NCBI GenBank assembly: GCA_012862575.1
Contig: BLSF01000014.1
Location: 434,001 to 498,000, forward strand
From: Parietichytrium sp. I65-24A
Taxonomy: Eukaryota; Sar; Bigyra; Thraustochytrida; Thraustochytriidae
Reading direction: 5' to 3'
DNA: 64,000 bases
Shown: positions 11,626-24,500 of the stretch, piece by piece
Layout: every line of letters starts with the position of its first letter
Numbering within the stretch: the first letter of the stretch is position 1
Program-made: the position numbers and the translations under genes
Notes under the pieces: model-generated
Database searches by the model: none
What the model was told of the DNA's origin: nothing
Seen by the model: the letters and a program-made list of their open reading frames with translations, nothing else

Positions 11626-12627
11626 ATGGCAAAGCGGTCGAGGGACGAAGGCGCGGGCGCCTTTGAGCAGTCAGATCCTGGCCATATGATCGCCACATTG
11701 CTCCAGGCAGCAGCGCTCACAGGGCAAGCCACTGCAGAAAAGGATGGAGCGGACAGCGCAAACGTAGGGGATAAAGCTGCCAAGCTCACATCGCCCAAAC
11801 CCCCTTCAAGAGCATCATCATCATCTTCTTCTTCTTCTTCTAGTGCAGAGCCGACTCAGGCAGAAAACATTTCCGAGACAGACAGGGGTCTGTCAAAGCA
11901 GTTGCAGCATCGCGAAACTCTTGTGGCTACGACATCGATTGCACAGCGCGAGGCTATTTTTCGAGCAGTTCTCGAGATCAACGAGTCAGTGCTTCTCGAG
12001 ATGATCAAGCGTTCCATGCAGGAAAGTGACTTGCTTGAAGAGTCACCCGACAAAGACCTATTGGAAAGACAGCTCTCCACCATGCGCTCGATAAACTGGA
12101 TCGTTGTCTCTGAGCTTGCAAAGATGTGCGGAATTCTCAGCAACTCGGCTAACGAAGCAGCAACTCTTGTACATGTCTGCTCTGTGATTAGGGAAGAAAT
12201 CACCCGGCTTGGTTCCCCAAAGCTCGTCTTCCAGCTTTTGCAATCCATGAGCAAGGAGGTGGACGACGGAATTAAGAAAAAGCAGGTGGACGTCCTCATC
12301 GGATCGCTCTACGACTCAATGCAGACAACCTTCAGCACCGTCAAGGTTCTGTTGCTAAAGAAAAGGGACCAAGCAGAAAGTCAGCATCCTCATTCCAAAC
12401 TCCTCCGGCAGCAAAAGGACGCTGTCTCCACCAGTGTGATCCGACGCCCTGCCCAGCTTGCGGCAATTTTTGGCACTTCTTCCACGTCCGGCAAAAGGGT
12501 TTGCCGTTCCATGGGCTGTGCAGTTCCCGAGCCTGATCAAATTGTGTCTGCTTGGCAACAACCTCCGCAATCAGGCTCCATGAGCCCAAAGTCGCGCACC
12601 TGGGGAGTCGCACCATCTCTATTCTGA
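11626..12627 (+). CDS. Unknown Ser-rich protein with helical core
   Basis: I do not recognise this 333-residue protein. It starts at a clear ATG (MAKRSRDEG). The first 85 residues are low-complexity and include a run of about 13 serines at residues 64-76. The central part (about 95-255) is predicted mostly alpha-helical from its composition, with leucine-rich amphipathic stretches such as LLEMIKRSMQESDLLEE and LVFQLLQSMSKEVDDG. The C-terminal 80 residues are Ser/Pro/Gln-rich and basic. There is no signal peptide or membrane segment. A basic KRSRDE at the N-terminus could be a nuclear signal (inference). It is a single-exon gene; the next gene, on the opposite strand, ends 337 bp away (convergent). 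Confidence 0.7.
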   Translation: MAKRSRDEGAGAFEQSDPGHMIATLLQAAALTGQATAEKDGADSANVGDKAAKLTSPKPPSRASSSSSSSSSSAEPTQAENISETDRGLSKQLQHRETLVATTSIAQREAIFRAVLEINESVLLEMIKRSMQESDLLEESPDKDLLERQLSTMRSINWIVVSELAKMCGILSNSANEAATLVHVCSVIREEITRLGSPKLVFQLLQSMSKEVDDGIKKKQVDVLIGSLYDSMQTTFSTVKVLLLKKRDQAESQHPHSKLLRQQKDAVSTSVIRRPAQLAAIFGTSSTSGKRVCRSMGCAVPEPDQIVSAWQQPPQSGSMSPKSRTWGVAPSLF

Positions 12628-12964
12628 GTTTTTTTATTAATGCATTAGCCTTCTCTAGAAGTTAGTCACTCTGGCACCAAATGTGCAACGAAACGGTCTT
12701 CGTGGAGCTCTCGCCGATTGAGCATATACTCATGCCCATGTAAAAACAAACATTAGTGAATATTACCATACCTCGTCAACCTCTCCTTTTCTCGGGCGTC
12801 CCTTTCTTTTCAGGGAGGGGAAAGACAGTACCAAGTTGGTATTGCATCTCATGACATGACGAAGATTCTTTCTTTGATATTCTACTGCGCGCATAATCTA
12901 TGCTTTTTGGGTTCGGAAAAAGAACGCTAAAAAATGCTGCAAGACACCCAGGAATAGGCGCCGC
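12628..12964. other. Convergent intergenic spacer
   Basis: A 337-bp spacer between the 3' ends of two convergent genes. A/T-rich, with no recognisable gene; probably the two 3' UTRs. Confidence 0.5.
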
Positions 12965-14705
<1,741 letters not shown>

Positions 14706-15361
14706 TTAGCGTAGCTATGTATGACTCCGGACCACTAGGACTCCGGCAGTAGTATCTTTGGTTCAAGTTGGCGCGTCTTTCTTCTTCACTTGGCAGCACT
14801 TGCAGCTCTCTGATGTTAGAGTAGTCGGTATATCGGCAATAGTATTCTCCACTGGCGCCAGAAGCGCTTTTCACTGGTCTCTACTGTATCGAGTAATGGG
14901 TAATAGGACTGAGTTGACAGTCTCCACATGTCTCCGCGCTCGAGTTCAAGTCAAGCCACGAAGTGAGAGCGTAAACAAACCCTATCGGAAGGTGGGGTGA
15001 GTTCAAGTTGAGTCGACTGACTGAGGAACGAATTATTGTAAGCTCGTTTACTGTCAATTTTTAACAGTACGAAAAACAACATTCAAAAAAGAACAAGAAA
15101 ACAAGAAAGGAATGCACAATTGTATGTTCAGAATGAATGAATGAATTAACAGTAAAACAAAATAATCAAACACTCTTGGCTCAAGGACACGGTACATTAA
15201 TCAGTAAGCAGCATAGTGATAGTGCTGCGTAGTTCTCTCAGCAAGCCCGCATAGCGACGATAGAGTGTACTACTGACTGTCAGTACCAGTGCAGCCTGGC
15301 TGCAGACTGACTGACGAGACTACCAATCGAAGCCAAGAAATAAGAAACGAGCAGCCTGACT

Positions 15362-15416
15362 GAGAGACTGAGAGAGACTGAGAGAGACTGAGAGAGACTG
15401 AGAGAGACTGAGAGAC
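15362..15416. repeat. AGACTGAGAG decamer tandem repeat
   Basis: About five copies of a GAGAGACTGA-type 10-bp unit. Simple-sequence DNA. Confidence 0.85.
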
Positions 15417-15791
15417 CAAAGTGGTCAGCGATACTCAGTACACTGCTACAACACACTGTATGGTGCCGCAAGTTGATCGTTCCATCCAATGTTCGATCAT
15501 CACAGCGCTGGCCGTGCGAAATAGTTCAAGCACCGTGCAGTCTCGTGACGCCGAATCACTTCGCTCATACACGGTCCACACACAGAGAAGTATACCACTT
15601 TGTTTTAAAAGTTTTTTTTTTTTGAGATGAAGACTTTCTCGCCTTGTTCCTCATGAAGCGTTCGTGAATGGGTTGCGTGCAGTACTACGACACGACTGAA
15701 GAAAAATCGATCAAAATTCATTCCAAAAAATACAACAAACATCACCAAGAGATGTGAACCACTCTGGTCCCGTCCTGCTTGCGGCAACCCG

Positions 15792-16050
15792 GAGAACCGG
15801 AGAACCGGAAAACACCTGCGACCCGGACAGAACGGAAGAACACTGCAAGAACCGGCAAACCGGCGAAGACCGGGAGGGGCAACAGAGAACCGGAGAACCG
15901 GAAAGCATCTGGGAGCCGGACAGAACGGAAGAACACTGCAAGAACCGGCAAACCGGGGAAGACCAGGAGGGGGAACCGGCGAACCGGGGAAGACCAGGAG
16001 GGGGAACCGGCGAACTGGAGAACCGGGGAACCGGAGAACCAGAGAACCGA
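15792..16050. repeat. 93-bp tandem repeat (AACCGG-rich)
   Basis: Two 93-bp copies start at 15792 and 15885 and differ at a few positions. They are followed by two shorter copies (about 34 bp) of the unit's end. The unit is itself made of AACCGG/GAGAACCGG motifs. It ends just before the proposed start of the ZIP4-like gene. Confidence 0.8.
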
Positions 16051-16065
16051 TGCGGCGCTAAAAAG

Positions 16066-19000
16066 ATGGCGTGGGCAGAGCCGAATCGCGAGCAACGAAG
16101 GCGATTGGTAAGGAAATATGGAGCTCCGGTCACTGTGCGGCGCGGTGGACCAAGCGTGTCTGGCATACAAGAAGGTAGGTGGAGTATGATTGGCAGTGTG
16201 TTTCGAGGGAAAAGAACAAGGTGAACAAGGTGAACTGACCAGCGAGAGACATTGGCACCGCGAAAGGGAGCTTGCGGAGACGATATTGTTGGCGCGTTTG
16301 TGGAGACCATTGGGGAAAAGGAGTCCGCGTCTGGATGTCAAGATTGGGCCATTTGGAGGAGAATCGACGCGTGGGGACTTGTGGATGATGCCTCGAGGAG
16401 ACTGCTGAGGAACTGCGGAGTTCGGCTGTACAACGTGACCCGAAGCCTGGCTCCAGAGTCCAAAGAGCTCCTCGCGGTACGGTTCCTCGCGGCGCGTTGC
16501 ATGGAGTCCGGTGGAATGCAGAAACCTGCGGTGCTGTTGTCCTATGTTCGGACTGGGCTCAAAATGCATCAAAGTGGATGTATGCCAAAACAGCACGTAC
16601 TTGATTGCTTCCTGCGAGGGTTCAAGTATGCCTCACTCCAAGAGACGCTTGCGACGCTTGCTGAGAAACCGCAAAACCCGGAAGCAGACAACTATGGATC
16701 CTCTATCCTGCTTGGCGCAGTCACGTTTTCGGATCTCCAAGCCGATAATTTGCGCGAAAAATCAGACGCTGCCACGATTCCATTTATCTGCGAAATGTGG
16801 GAAAACGCACTTCAAGTATTGGTGCATCGGACTCGTGACGAGTTCTACAAGCAAGCTATTCTGGCCCTCCGAAGGCTCGCCCATGCCATGTACCAAAAGC
16901 GCACAGAGCTTGCAAGGTGTCGCCAGCTCCTTCAAGCGCTCTACAGCGTGAGCGCTCCAGCATCGCCGCAGGCCATCGACGATTTGCTCATTCTCGCAGA
17001 GCTTCAAATATCGACTGGCGATCGCGCCTTGGCCTATGCTACATTGGACCAAGCCAAAACTCTCCGTGAAAGCAGCCCTCGAGAATTTTGCAAACTGCTC
17101 ACAAAGAGCTGGGAGGATATGGTTGATTTAACGATTGGGGATCGAGAACAGCCTGAAGGGGTGGAGGGCGACGACCTTAGCAGTGGTGAAATTGACGCCA
17201 AGGCAGTTCAGACCATGCAACAGCTGAAGGAAACAGCAGTCCATCTCACACTGGCTCTCTCGGAGGTCCGTGCTCTGGACGAGTCGCGGGGCCTTGATGA
17301 AGAACACGAGAAGCAGTACGCTGATGCGGTTGTTCAGGTGTTTCGGCTGTTTGAGATAACGCTACGAGTGACAAATACGCTTGACGAAATAAGCTTCAGC
17401 TCGCCGAGTGTGGCAAAGTGGTGCGCGGACGATGCGTTCGAATGGGTCAAATTGTGTTGCTGCAACGTGTGCACCGAGTTTGGCTTTGCGGAGGAGATTG
17501 TTCGCAAGACATTTCTTCAGGCTCTAAAACAAGTGCACAATCTGGATCGTCAAGCGGCGCTCGCGCTTCGTCTCGAGTTTTTGAGACGCGTACCCCTTCT
17601 CCACCCAATGGTGACAATTTTTCTGGAGGATATCGAGTCATCTCAAGTCTGTCGAGACGCAGACGTCGCATTCTTGCAACGGTTCTTGTATGACCGTTTG
17701 AACCTCCAGCTCTCCGATGACCCCGATACGGAGGGAGCGCTCACAACGTGCGAATATCTCCTTGACTTTGCGTTCGACGATAAGCTGTTGGCTGGGTTGA
17801 CCAGTCTCTTAATGGCAGATCAGCTACTTCAGAAGGTTCATCAACATAACAGCAACTCGGCAAGGCAACACGCCTCGACTCTGGAGAAGGTCACTTCCCT
17901 TTGTGCCCATGCAGTGCATATACTTGATGATCCGGAGTTTGAAATTCAGGACAAGGCTACTTTGCGCATGAGAGCGCAACTAATTTCCTTCAGGGCGAGT
18001 GTACTCGCCGGAAAGAGACAAGAGTGGGCCGACTTGCTAACAGCGATCATCGAGAGCGCAGAAGTGACAGCACATGAGTTGGTTCTATGCGCAGAAACTT
18101 CAGTGCAGTGCGGATGCATGGCGGAGACAATATCCTTGGTTGAAGCGATGGCACAGATGAACCCTGCATGGACGCACCATCTCGTCTCTCTCCAGCTTCT
18201 CGCTAATCAGATCTCGCCCGTGGACGTGTTATGTGGATCAAAGCTATCAAACCTTCTCTCAGAGGAGGTGATCCTCAAAATTCTCGTGAGTGTCGAGAGG
18301 TTTTTGTGCAACGCCGATAAAGAACTCTCCGCCGAGCAGCTCTTGAGCGCAAGGTGGCTTCATCCATGCCTGTGGAATCTCGGTGCCCACTTGGAGCAGA
18401 GGGAACCTTGTGTGGAGTCGCGTGAATCCCCGGAACAGATTTTACAAATGGCGAGATTGTACATTTGTACATTTAAGCTCTCGAAGCTTCTCACTGAGGT
18501 GCCTTGTCGTCCGGGTCCTCTTGCGGACACGGAGGAGCTGAACGAGGTCCTGGAGCAATCGCGTCTTCGAGCCATGGCGTACGGCTGTGATGCCATATTT
18601 GCTGAGCTGGCAGAACCAGTGAACCTCATCCTACGGGAACCAGGTCTTCTTGCTGGTTTGACAAACGGCTCTCAACTGGAGACTCCAGTGCTCACACAGA
18701 GTCAACAAATCGTCGAACTCGCAACTGCTGAAATCAATGAACAACAAGACCGTGCGGCGAGCAGCTTGCAATTCCTTTCGCTCCGGCTGCTTCATGTGCT
18801 CAAAATGCGCGAACAACCGGAAGAATCAGGGCACGAGTGCGTTGACTGGAGTCCAGTTCAAGAACAGGGAACAGAGAAACTTTGCGAAATTGGAGCCATT
18901 TTTGCAGGTCTTGGTGCACGGGTCTCAGCTACCGAGCTGCTTCGAATGGCTCTGCAGAAAGAGCTTGGTCGAGCTGACCCAAGAGCACTATTAGTTGGCG

Positions 19001-19389
19001 ACGTGCTAGTTTTGCTCGTCAAGCTCTGCAAGTCACGTCAGGCTGGGGCAGAGTGGGTGTTCCAAGGCGCGCAAATTATTCGTGCACGGCGGGCCTCGAG
19101 CTCCAACACCGCAAAGCAATTCGTGTTCTCCGAGAGCGCGCGAGAGTACCTCGCCATATGGATCTGGAACTATGGCGTCATCCTTGAGAGACAAGGCGGG
19201 ACAGATCCATGCCATGGGTTTGAACAAGTGGCAAAGTGCTTGCGCACAGCCGTGGAGCTATTCTCAAGTAGTCCAGAAGCCCATGGCCACCAAGCACGCG
19301 CCAAAGAATTGCAACAGCTGTGCTCAGAGTGGATTGCTGTTGCCGACAAGACAATCACACCCACAAAGGAGAATCAGACAACCCCGTGA
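16066..19389 (+). CDS. ZIP4/SPO22 (TEX11)-like meiotic TPR protein
   Basis: A long helical, TPR-type protein of about 1,050 residues. The N-terminal part has WAIWRRIDAWG and RLLRNCGVRLYNVTRSLAP, which match the LWNLGVxLxN pattern at the start of SPO22/ZIP4 proteins. The C-terminal WIWNYGVILERQGG...AVELFSSSPE is again the family's repeated NxGVxLxxxG...A pattern. SPO22/ZIP4/TEX11 proteins act in meiotic crossover formation and synapsis. The open frame runs back to about 16225 with no ATG before 16501. A 14-codon ATG exon at 16066-16107, donor GGTAAGG, joined to an acceptor at 16243 (CCAG) keeps the frame with a 135-bp intron. I propose that start but it is unproven; an ATG at 16501 would remove conserved residues. 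It is convergent with SURF6, 209 bp away. Confidence 0.72.
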
Positions 19390-19457
19390 AAAGAAAAGCA
19401 AAAAAAAATAAAAATATAAAAAACATGATTCGCACGTTTGGAAACGGAGTCAGAGAG

Positions 19458-19459
<2 letters not shown>

Positions 19460-19510
<51 letters not shown>

Positions 19511-19511
19511 A
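19460..19511. repeat. (GAAA)n/(GA)n microsatellite
   Basis: GAAA tetranucleotides grading into GA dinucleotides, in the short spacer between the convergent ZIP4-like and SURF6 genes. Confidence 0.85.
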
Positions 19512-19598
19512 TGAATGTGTGTGAATAAGTGCATAACGAGTGACAAACTAAAAAATCTTGAGAGTACGTACGTAGGTAGTTTAATATGAACAAACGCT

Positions 19599-20861
19599 CT
19601 ACTTTCGGGTCTTCGGTTTCTTTGCAGAGCGCTTCTTGGAGTCGGACGGTTTGTCGTCGCTGTCGCCGTTAAGATAGCCATTGTGCTTTCCCTCGAAGCC
19701 CGGGCGTTTCCGCCGGCCACCGTCCTCGCCGTCAGCTTTGTCTGCTTCCTTCTCCAGGAAAATCCCCTTCCGCTTAAGCTTGCCTTCCACCTTCTTCTGC
19801 TGCGCTCCGCGAATGTTGGACTCGCGCTTGTCGAGACGTTCCTTCTTGGACTCACTTTCTGTCTGGCTCCGCGCGGCCCACTCCCTCGTGCTCTTCCGTT
19901 TCCTGCGCTCGAGTCTCTTGACCTCATTCTTAAGTTGTTTGGTGTCGAGGACCTTCTCTCCGACTGCTTTCTTCTCGAGTTTGTCCCACTCCTTCTCCTC
20001 TGCGACCTTGCGGTCCTCGATGTTGGCGCTTTGCTTGAGCTCCTGTATGAGCGCCTTGTTCTCCTCGGCGTTCTTGAGCATCTTCTTGACGCTGAGCAGG
20101 TTGCGCTTGCCCACCTTGTGCTTGCCCTCTTGGATGTTGAGAAACGGTCTGTTTTGCGCCGCCGCATCTGCCTCCGACCCCACACCGGTCATGAGCCCGT
20201 ACGAGACCTTCTCCCGCGGAGCCTTCCTGGTGCTGGAAGACAGGATGGACTGCGTGGCCGTTTCGCGCAGAATCTTCTCGTGGTCCTTGCCGGACAGCGC
20301 CGCTGCGGCCGCGTCCTCGCCCGCTTTGGCGTCCTTGAGCATGTCCTTGCGCACCTTGCGCTGCTCGCGCTTCTTCTCCCGCTTCGCCTCCGCCTCCCTG
20401 GCGCGCGCCGCTGGGCGATCTTTCTCCTCGTCCTTGCGCGACCCCTTGAGCTTGCTCAGCTTGTTCGCCAGCCTCTCGCGCAGCTCGGCGATGTCCTTGG
20501 CCGGCGCCGTCTTGGCCATCTTGGCCATCTTATTCTCCCCATTCTCCCCACTCTCGCTGCTCTCCTGCCGCGACGAGGCCTGCTGCTCGCGCTCCTGCAG
20601 GAGGTGCCGCAGGTGGTCCACCGTCGTGCGCTCGGCGTCCGCGGACGAGTCGAACTTGGCGCGCTGCCTGTCCGCGCGCGACACCCAGTCCTCGCGCCTG
20701 GCCTTCTTGCCCTTGCCACTGCCCTTGCCGCTGCCGCCGCGACGGTGCCGCCACGCGTCGTCCTGGTCGTCGTCTCCCTCCGCAGCCAGCAGAAGACGCG
20801 CAGGAACTAGGTCCAGACGACGCGCGAAGAACAAGTCGTCCTCCGCCCTGCTCGACCCCAT
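19599..20861 (-). CDS. SURF6/Rrp14-like nucleolar protein
   Basis: A 420-residue, extremely basic Lys/Arg/Glu-rich protein. SURF6 and yeast Rrp14 are nucleolar proteins needed for ribosomal subunit assembly. The family's C-terminal domain is visible: a long charged helix with DKLEKKAVGEKV and VKRLERRKRKSTREW, then IRGAQQKKVEGK, then KKRPGF-type ending (RKRPGFEGK), a hallmark of SURF6. The middle has SYGLMTG, which resembles the conserved N-terminal edge of the domain. The tail KKRSAKKPKTRK would serve as a nuclear/nucleolar signal. Single exon, starting at ATG (MGSSRAEDD). G/C-rich codon choice in the first third contrasts with the flanking low-complexity DNA. Confidence 0.82.
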   Translation of the reverse strand: MGSSRAEDDLFFARRLDLVPARLLLAAEGDDDQDDAWRHRRGGSGKGSGKGKKARREDWVSRADRQRAKFDSSADAERTTVDHLRHLLQEREQQASSRQESSESGENGENKMAKMAKTAPAKDIAELRERLANKLSKLKGSRKDEEKDRPAARAREAEAKREKKREQRKVRKDMLKDAKAGEDAAAAALSGKDHEKILRETATQSILSSSTRKAPREKVSYGLMTGVGSEADAAAQNRPFLNIQEGKHKVGKRNLLSVKKMLKNAEENKALIQELKQSANIEDRKVAEEKEWDKLEKKAVGEKVLDTKQLKNEVKRLERRKRKSTREWAARSQTESESKKERLDKRESNIRGAQQKKVEGKLKRKGIFLEKEADKADGEDGGRRKRPGFEGKHNGYLNGDSDDKPSDSKKRSAKKPKTRK

Positions 20862-21552
20862 CCTTCCTTACCTGCTCACTTGCTCACTTGCTCACTTGCT
20901 CACTCTGCTTCGCTCTTTCCTTCTTTGCTTCTTTGCGTGTGCGTATGTGTGTATGTCTATGTGTATGTTTATGTGTGTGTGTGTTTGTGTATGCGTGTGT
21001 GGGAAAGTGTGGGAAAGTGTCCGCGCAGTGGGAGGAGGAGGAAAGGGAGCTCTGTGTGTTTGAGTGTGTGAGAGAGAGATGGAGAGAGAGAGATGGAGAG
21101 AGAGGGAGAGAGGGGAGGATGGGATGTGTGGTGGTGTGGAGGGTTACCGGTGGTTGTAGCGGGGGATAAGGGAGAGGGGTAAGGGTGGTGGTAGGGGATG
21201 GGTAGGAGTGCGGAGGAGGCCAAGCAAAAGCGTTCTGCAAGAGTTGGGAGGAACGCTTTTCTTTTTGTAGTCCACTGTGATACTGGCAATACTGGCAATT
21301 ACTGGCAGATACTGGCAGCGACGAAGTATCACCAAGTGCAGCGGAAACATGCGGAAACCCGTTAAAAGTACTTGCGACTTGCGACTTGCGATGAGCACAT
21401 GGCCACTTTCCCTTGGTGTCTCCCTCCCGAAAGATGTGCACGAGTGCCATAACGACGCGTCCGATTATCCATTGGCGCTCCTTTTCTTACATGGAGGTTG
21501 TGGAAGGGTTGTGATGATGAGGCAAATCATTTCTTTTTTTAATATATAAATG
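20862..21552. other. Spacer with low-complexity DNA
   Basis: Lies upstream of SURF6 and downstream of the ABCC gene. It contains an 8-bp CTCACTTG repeat (20875-20905), a TG-rich stretch (about 20935-21005) and GAGA-rich sequence (about 21065-21115). No gene recognised. Confidence 0.6.
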
Positions 21553-24500
21553 CTAAGCTGAGTTTGCGGCCTTGACAAGCGAAGACAGCTTGCCCTTCTT
21601 GTTCGCAAGCAGAGTCGGGATCGGACCATACTCGGCCACCTGACCGTTGTCCATTACAAGAACCGAGTCGAGGTCCAAGATCGTTTCTAGACGGTGCGCA
21701 ATCACCAGAAGCGTGGCGTTCTCAAAGCACGTGCGAATACTCTCCTGAATAAGAACGTCCGTCTCGCGATCGATTGAGGCTGTGGCCTCGTCCATCATCA
21801 CGATTTTTGACCTTCGAAGGACTGCCCGCGCGATACAGACCAGTTGGCGTTGGCCAACGGATAAGTTCTCTCCGCCTTGGGAAATCTCTGAGGCAAGACC
21901 GTCAGGCAGGCCGTTCACGGTCTTGCGCAAATGCGCCTTGTCGATGGCACTCCACAGGTCTTCATCGCTGTACAAGTCGAAAGGATCGAGATTTTTACGA
22001 AGGGTGCTTGTGAAGAGCACCGGGTCTTGCGGAATGCACGTGATCACACTGCGCACGTCATGCACGTTTAGCGGGGAGATGTCTTGCCCATCAATCAAAA
22101 TTCGCCCGCTCGAGATGGGAGCCAGCCGAAAGAGCGCCACCATGAGAGTAGACTTGCCAGAGCCAGTTGTTCCCGCGATACCGACTTTGGTTCCTGGCGG
22201 AATGTCCAGCGTCACGTTTCGAATAGCGGGGTCTAGATTCTCGCGATAACGCAATGACACGTCTTCTAGGACCAAATGGCCTTTGCTTGGCCAGGCTTCC
22301 GCCTTCGGTGTTTCCTCCGGATTGTTTTCGTTCGAGATTTCGCTGTACTCGATCATGCGCTCGATAGCGTTCATCTTGCTCTCCACTTGTGTGGCCATCT
22401 GCACAGACATGTTCAAATTAACGATAATGTTGAGCGAGTAGGAGATCGCCAGCCCGGCCAACCCCGGTGATGCATCTGTGGCGACAATACAAAGTGCTGT
22501 TACAAAGACAATGAGGCCACCGAGGAACTCAAGCCGCATCGAGAGCCAGATCTGAATCGCCTGAACCGCAAAGTGGGCGCGATGATTTAGCCCGACCAGC
22601 CTTCTGGCAACCTCTAGCCACTGCGGAACCCGTCGGAATGCCTTCAGAATTGACACTCCTTGCATAGTCTCCGAAAGATGACTGTATATCGGGCTGCGCA
22701 AGATCGACTCAATGCGCTGGGTGCTCACAGAGGCGCGTCGGTAGTACTCACGGATCGCCAGATACAATAGCAAGAATGGAACCACGGCCACCATGAAGAT
22801 CGGAACCGTGTAACTGATGATGACCAGCACGCCTACGACTCGAACCAGGGTCATGAGCAGCCACTGCAGTGATTGAGGCAGCATGACATCACAGTCATTC
22901 GTGTCTTTTGACATGCGGTTCAAAACGCGGCCCATCGGAGTCTGCCAGAAGAACTCCATGGGCAGGTAGAACACGTTGTTCTGAAGCCGGTAGTAGAGAA
23001 CCCGACATGCTTCAATCGAAAACGCCGCATACGCCACCGCGCGTCCCATGAGAACGATAAAGTATCCCGCAGTAATACCAAAATAGACTCCCAAGAAAAC
23101 CTCTTTGCTAGTCTGCTCCTCCACTGGCTCGGATGACTGCTGAGAATAGAATGCCAGCCAGGAGTCGATTGCCAAAAAAATACCCTCGGCCACGAAGAAA
23201 CTTGCCAGCACCAACAACGCCAGCGTGGAAGACCCCAGTGATCCAGCGAGCCAATAAGTTTTGACGACTTTCCAGGTAATTTGACCTTCCTCTCGGGCTT
23301 CGTCTTTCACCAAAGTGCCTTTGGTCTTGCTGCTCTTCTCAACTTCTTCGTTTCCGATTGTTATCTTATTGTTGGCGGCATTCTCTGGGTCTGCCGGGTG
23401 CTCGGATTGGGAAGACGCAACGCGAGCAGCAGCGACGTCTAAATCAGCTTCAATGCCTTCCTCGTTGACACTCGCCTCGTCCTGATGCTTGTGCTCTAGG
23501 GCATGTTTCCTCTGTAGAGCCCTGATCAAACTATCCTCCCGCCCCAAGCACTCGGCAACGGTTCCTTGCTCTAAAATTTTCCCGTCCTGCAACAGAATGA
23601 TGCGATCCATATACTCCAGCAAGTGAAGCTGATTGGTCACAAAAATGCGAGTCGAATTCCGGAGAGCCGCGCCATCAAAGTTGCCAATGCACTTTGTAAA
23701 GATGTGCTTGCCTACATGTGCATCTACAGCGCTGAGTGGGTCGTCCAAGAACACAACTTCCGGCTGAGAATACACTGCCCGGGCTAGGGCAATGCGCGCC
23801 TTTTGGCCCCCTGAGAGGTTGACCCCTCTCTCGCCAATCTCGGTAAGATCCGAAGCGGGGAGCACCTTGAGGTCTTGAATGAGGGAACAAGCTTCAAGAG
23901 TGGCGTTGTACCTGTCGATGTCCATTGGTGTCTCGAAAAGGATGTTGTCCCTGACAGTTCTGTTCATGATGAAAGGCTCTTGTGTGCAGAGTGCCAACTT
24001 GCCGTTCACTACGATTTGGCCGCTCATGGGACGCATCTCACCAAGGGCAGCTGAGATCAGCGACGACTTGCCGTCGCCGATTCTTCCCACAATAGCCACA
24101 AGCTCCCCTTTACGAACCTCGAAATTCAGGTTTTTCAAGGAGAATGGTTGGATACCCATGTCCTCGGGACTCACTGCCTCTTGCTCGCCGCCGGCCTGCT
24201 GCGAAGGATTTTTGTTGAGAGCAGCGCTCTTCCTCTCCACGCCTCTGTTAAGTGTCCATGCAAAGGTGGCGTTTCGAGCAGAAACGGCAATTGGCTGCGA
24301 GTCCGATATGGCATTAGACGCATCGTCAGCCAGCGCTCCTGCCTCGCTATCCGAGAGGTGTAGCTCATGAAAGGAGCGTGCCAAGTCAACGCCTTGCACC
24401 ATGGCCTGGTCGCTGTCTTGGAGAAGCTTGCTTTCTGGTATTTGCTTGAGTGCAAAGAACTCGGCAAACCGATTTGCGCTCACGAGCGCTCGCGAAAACA

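Noticed and set aside
15754-16224. 157-codon open frame through the 93-bp repeat
   Set aside because: Kept open only by the repeat's multiple-of-three period; the product is repetitive and unlike any protein.
19681-21063. 460-codon open frame antisense to SURF6
   Set aside because: Shadow of the Lys/Arg-rich SURF6 gene; no conserved features and runs into simple repeats.
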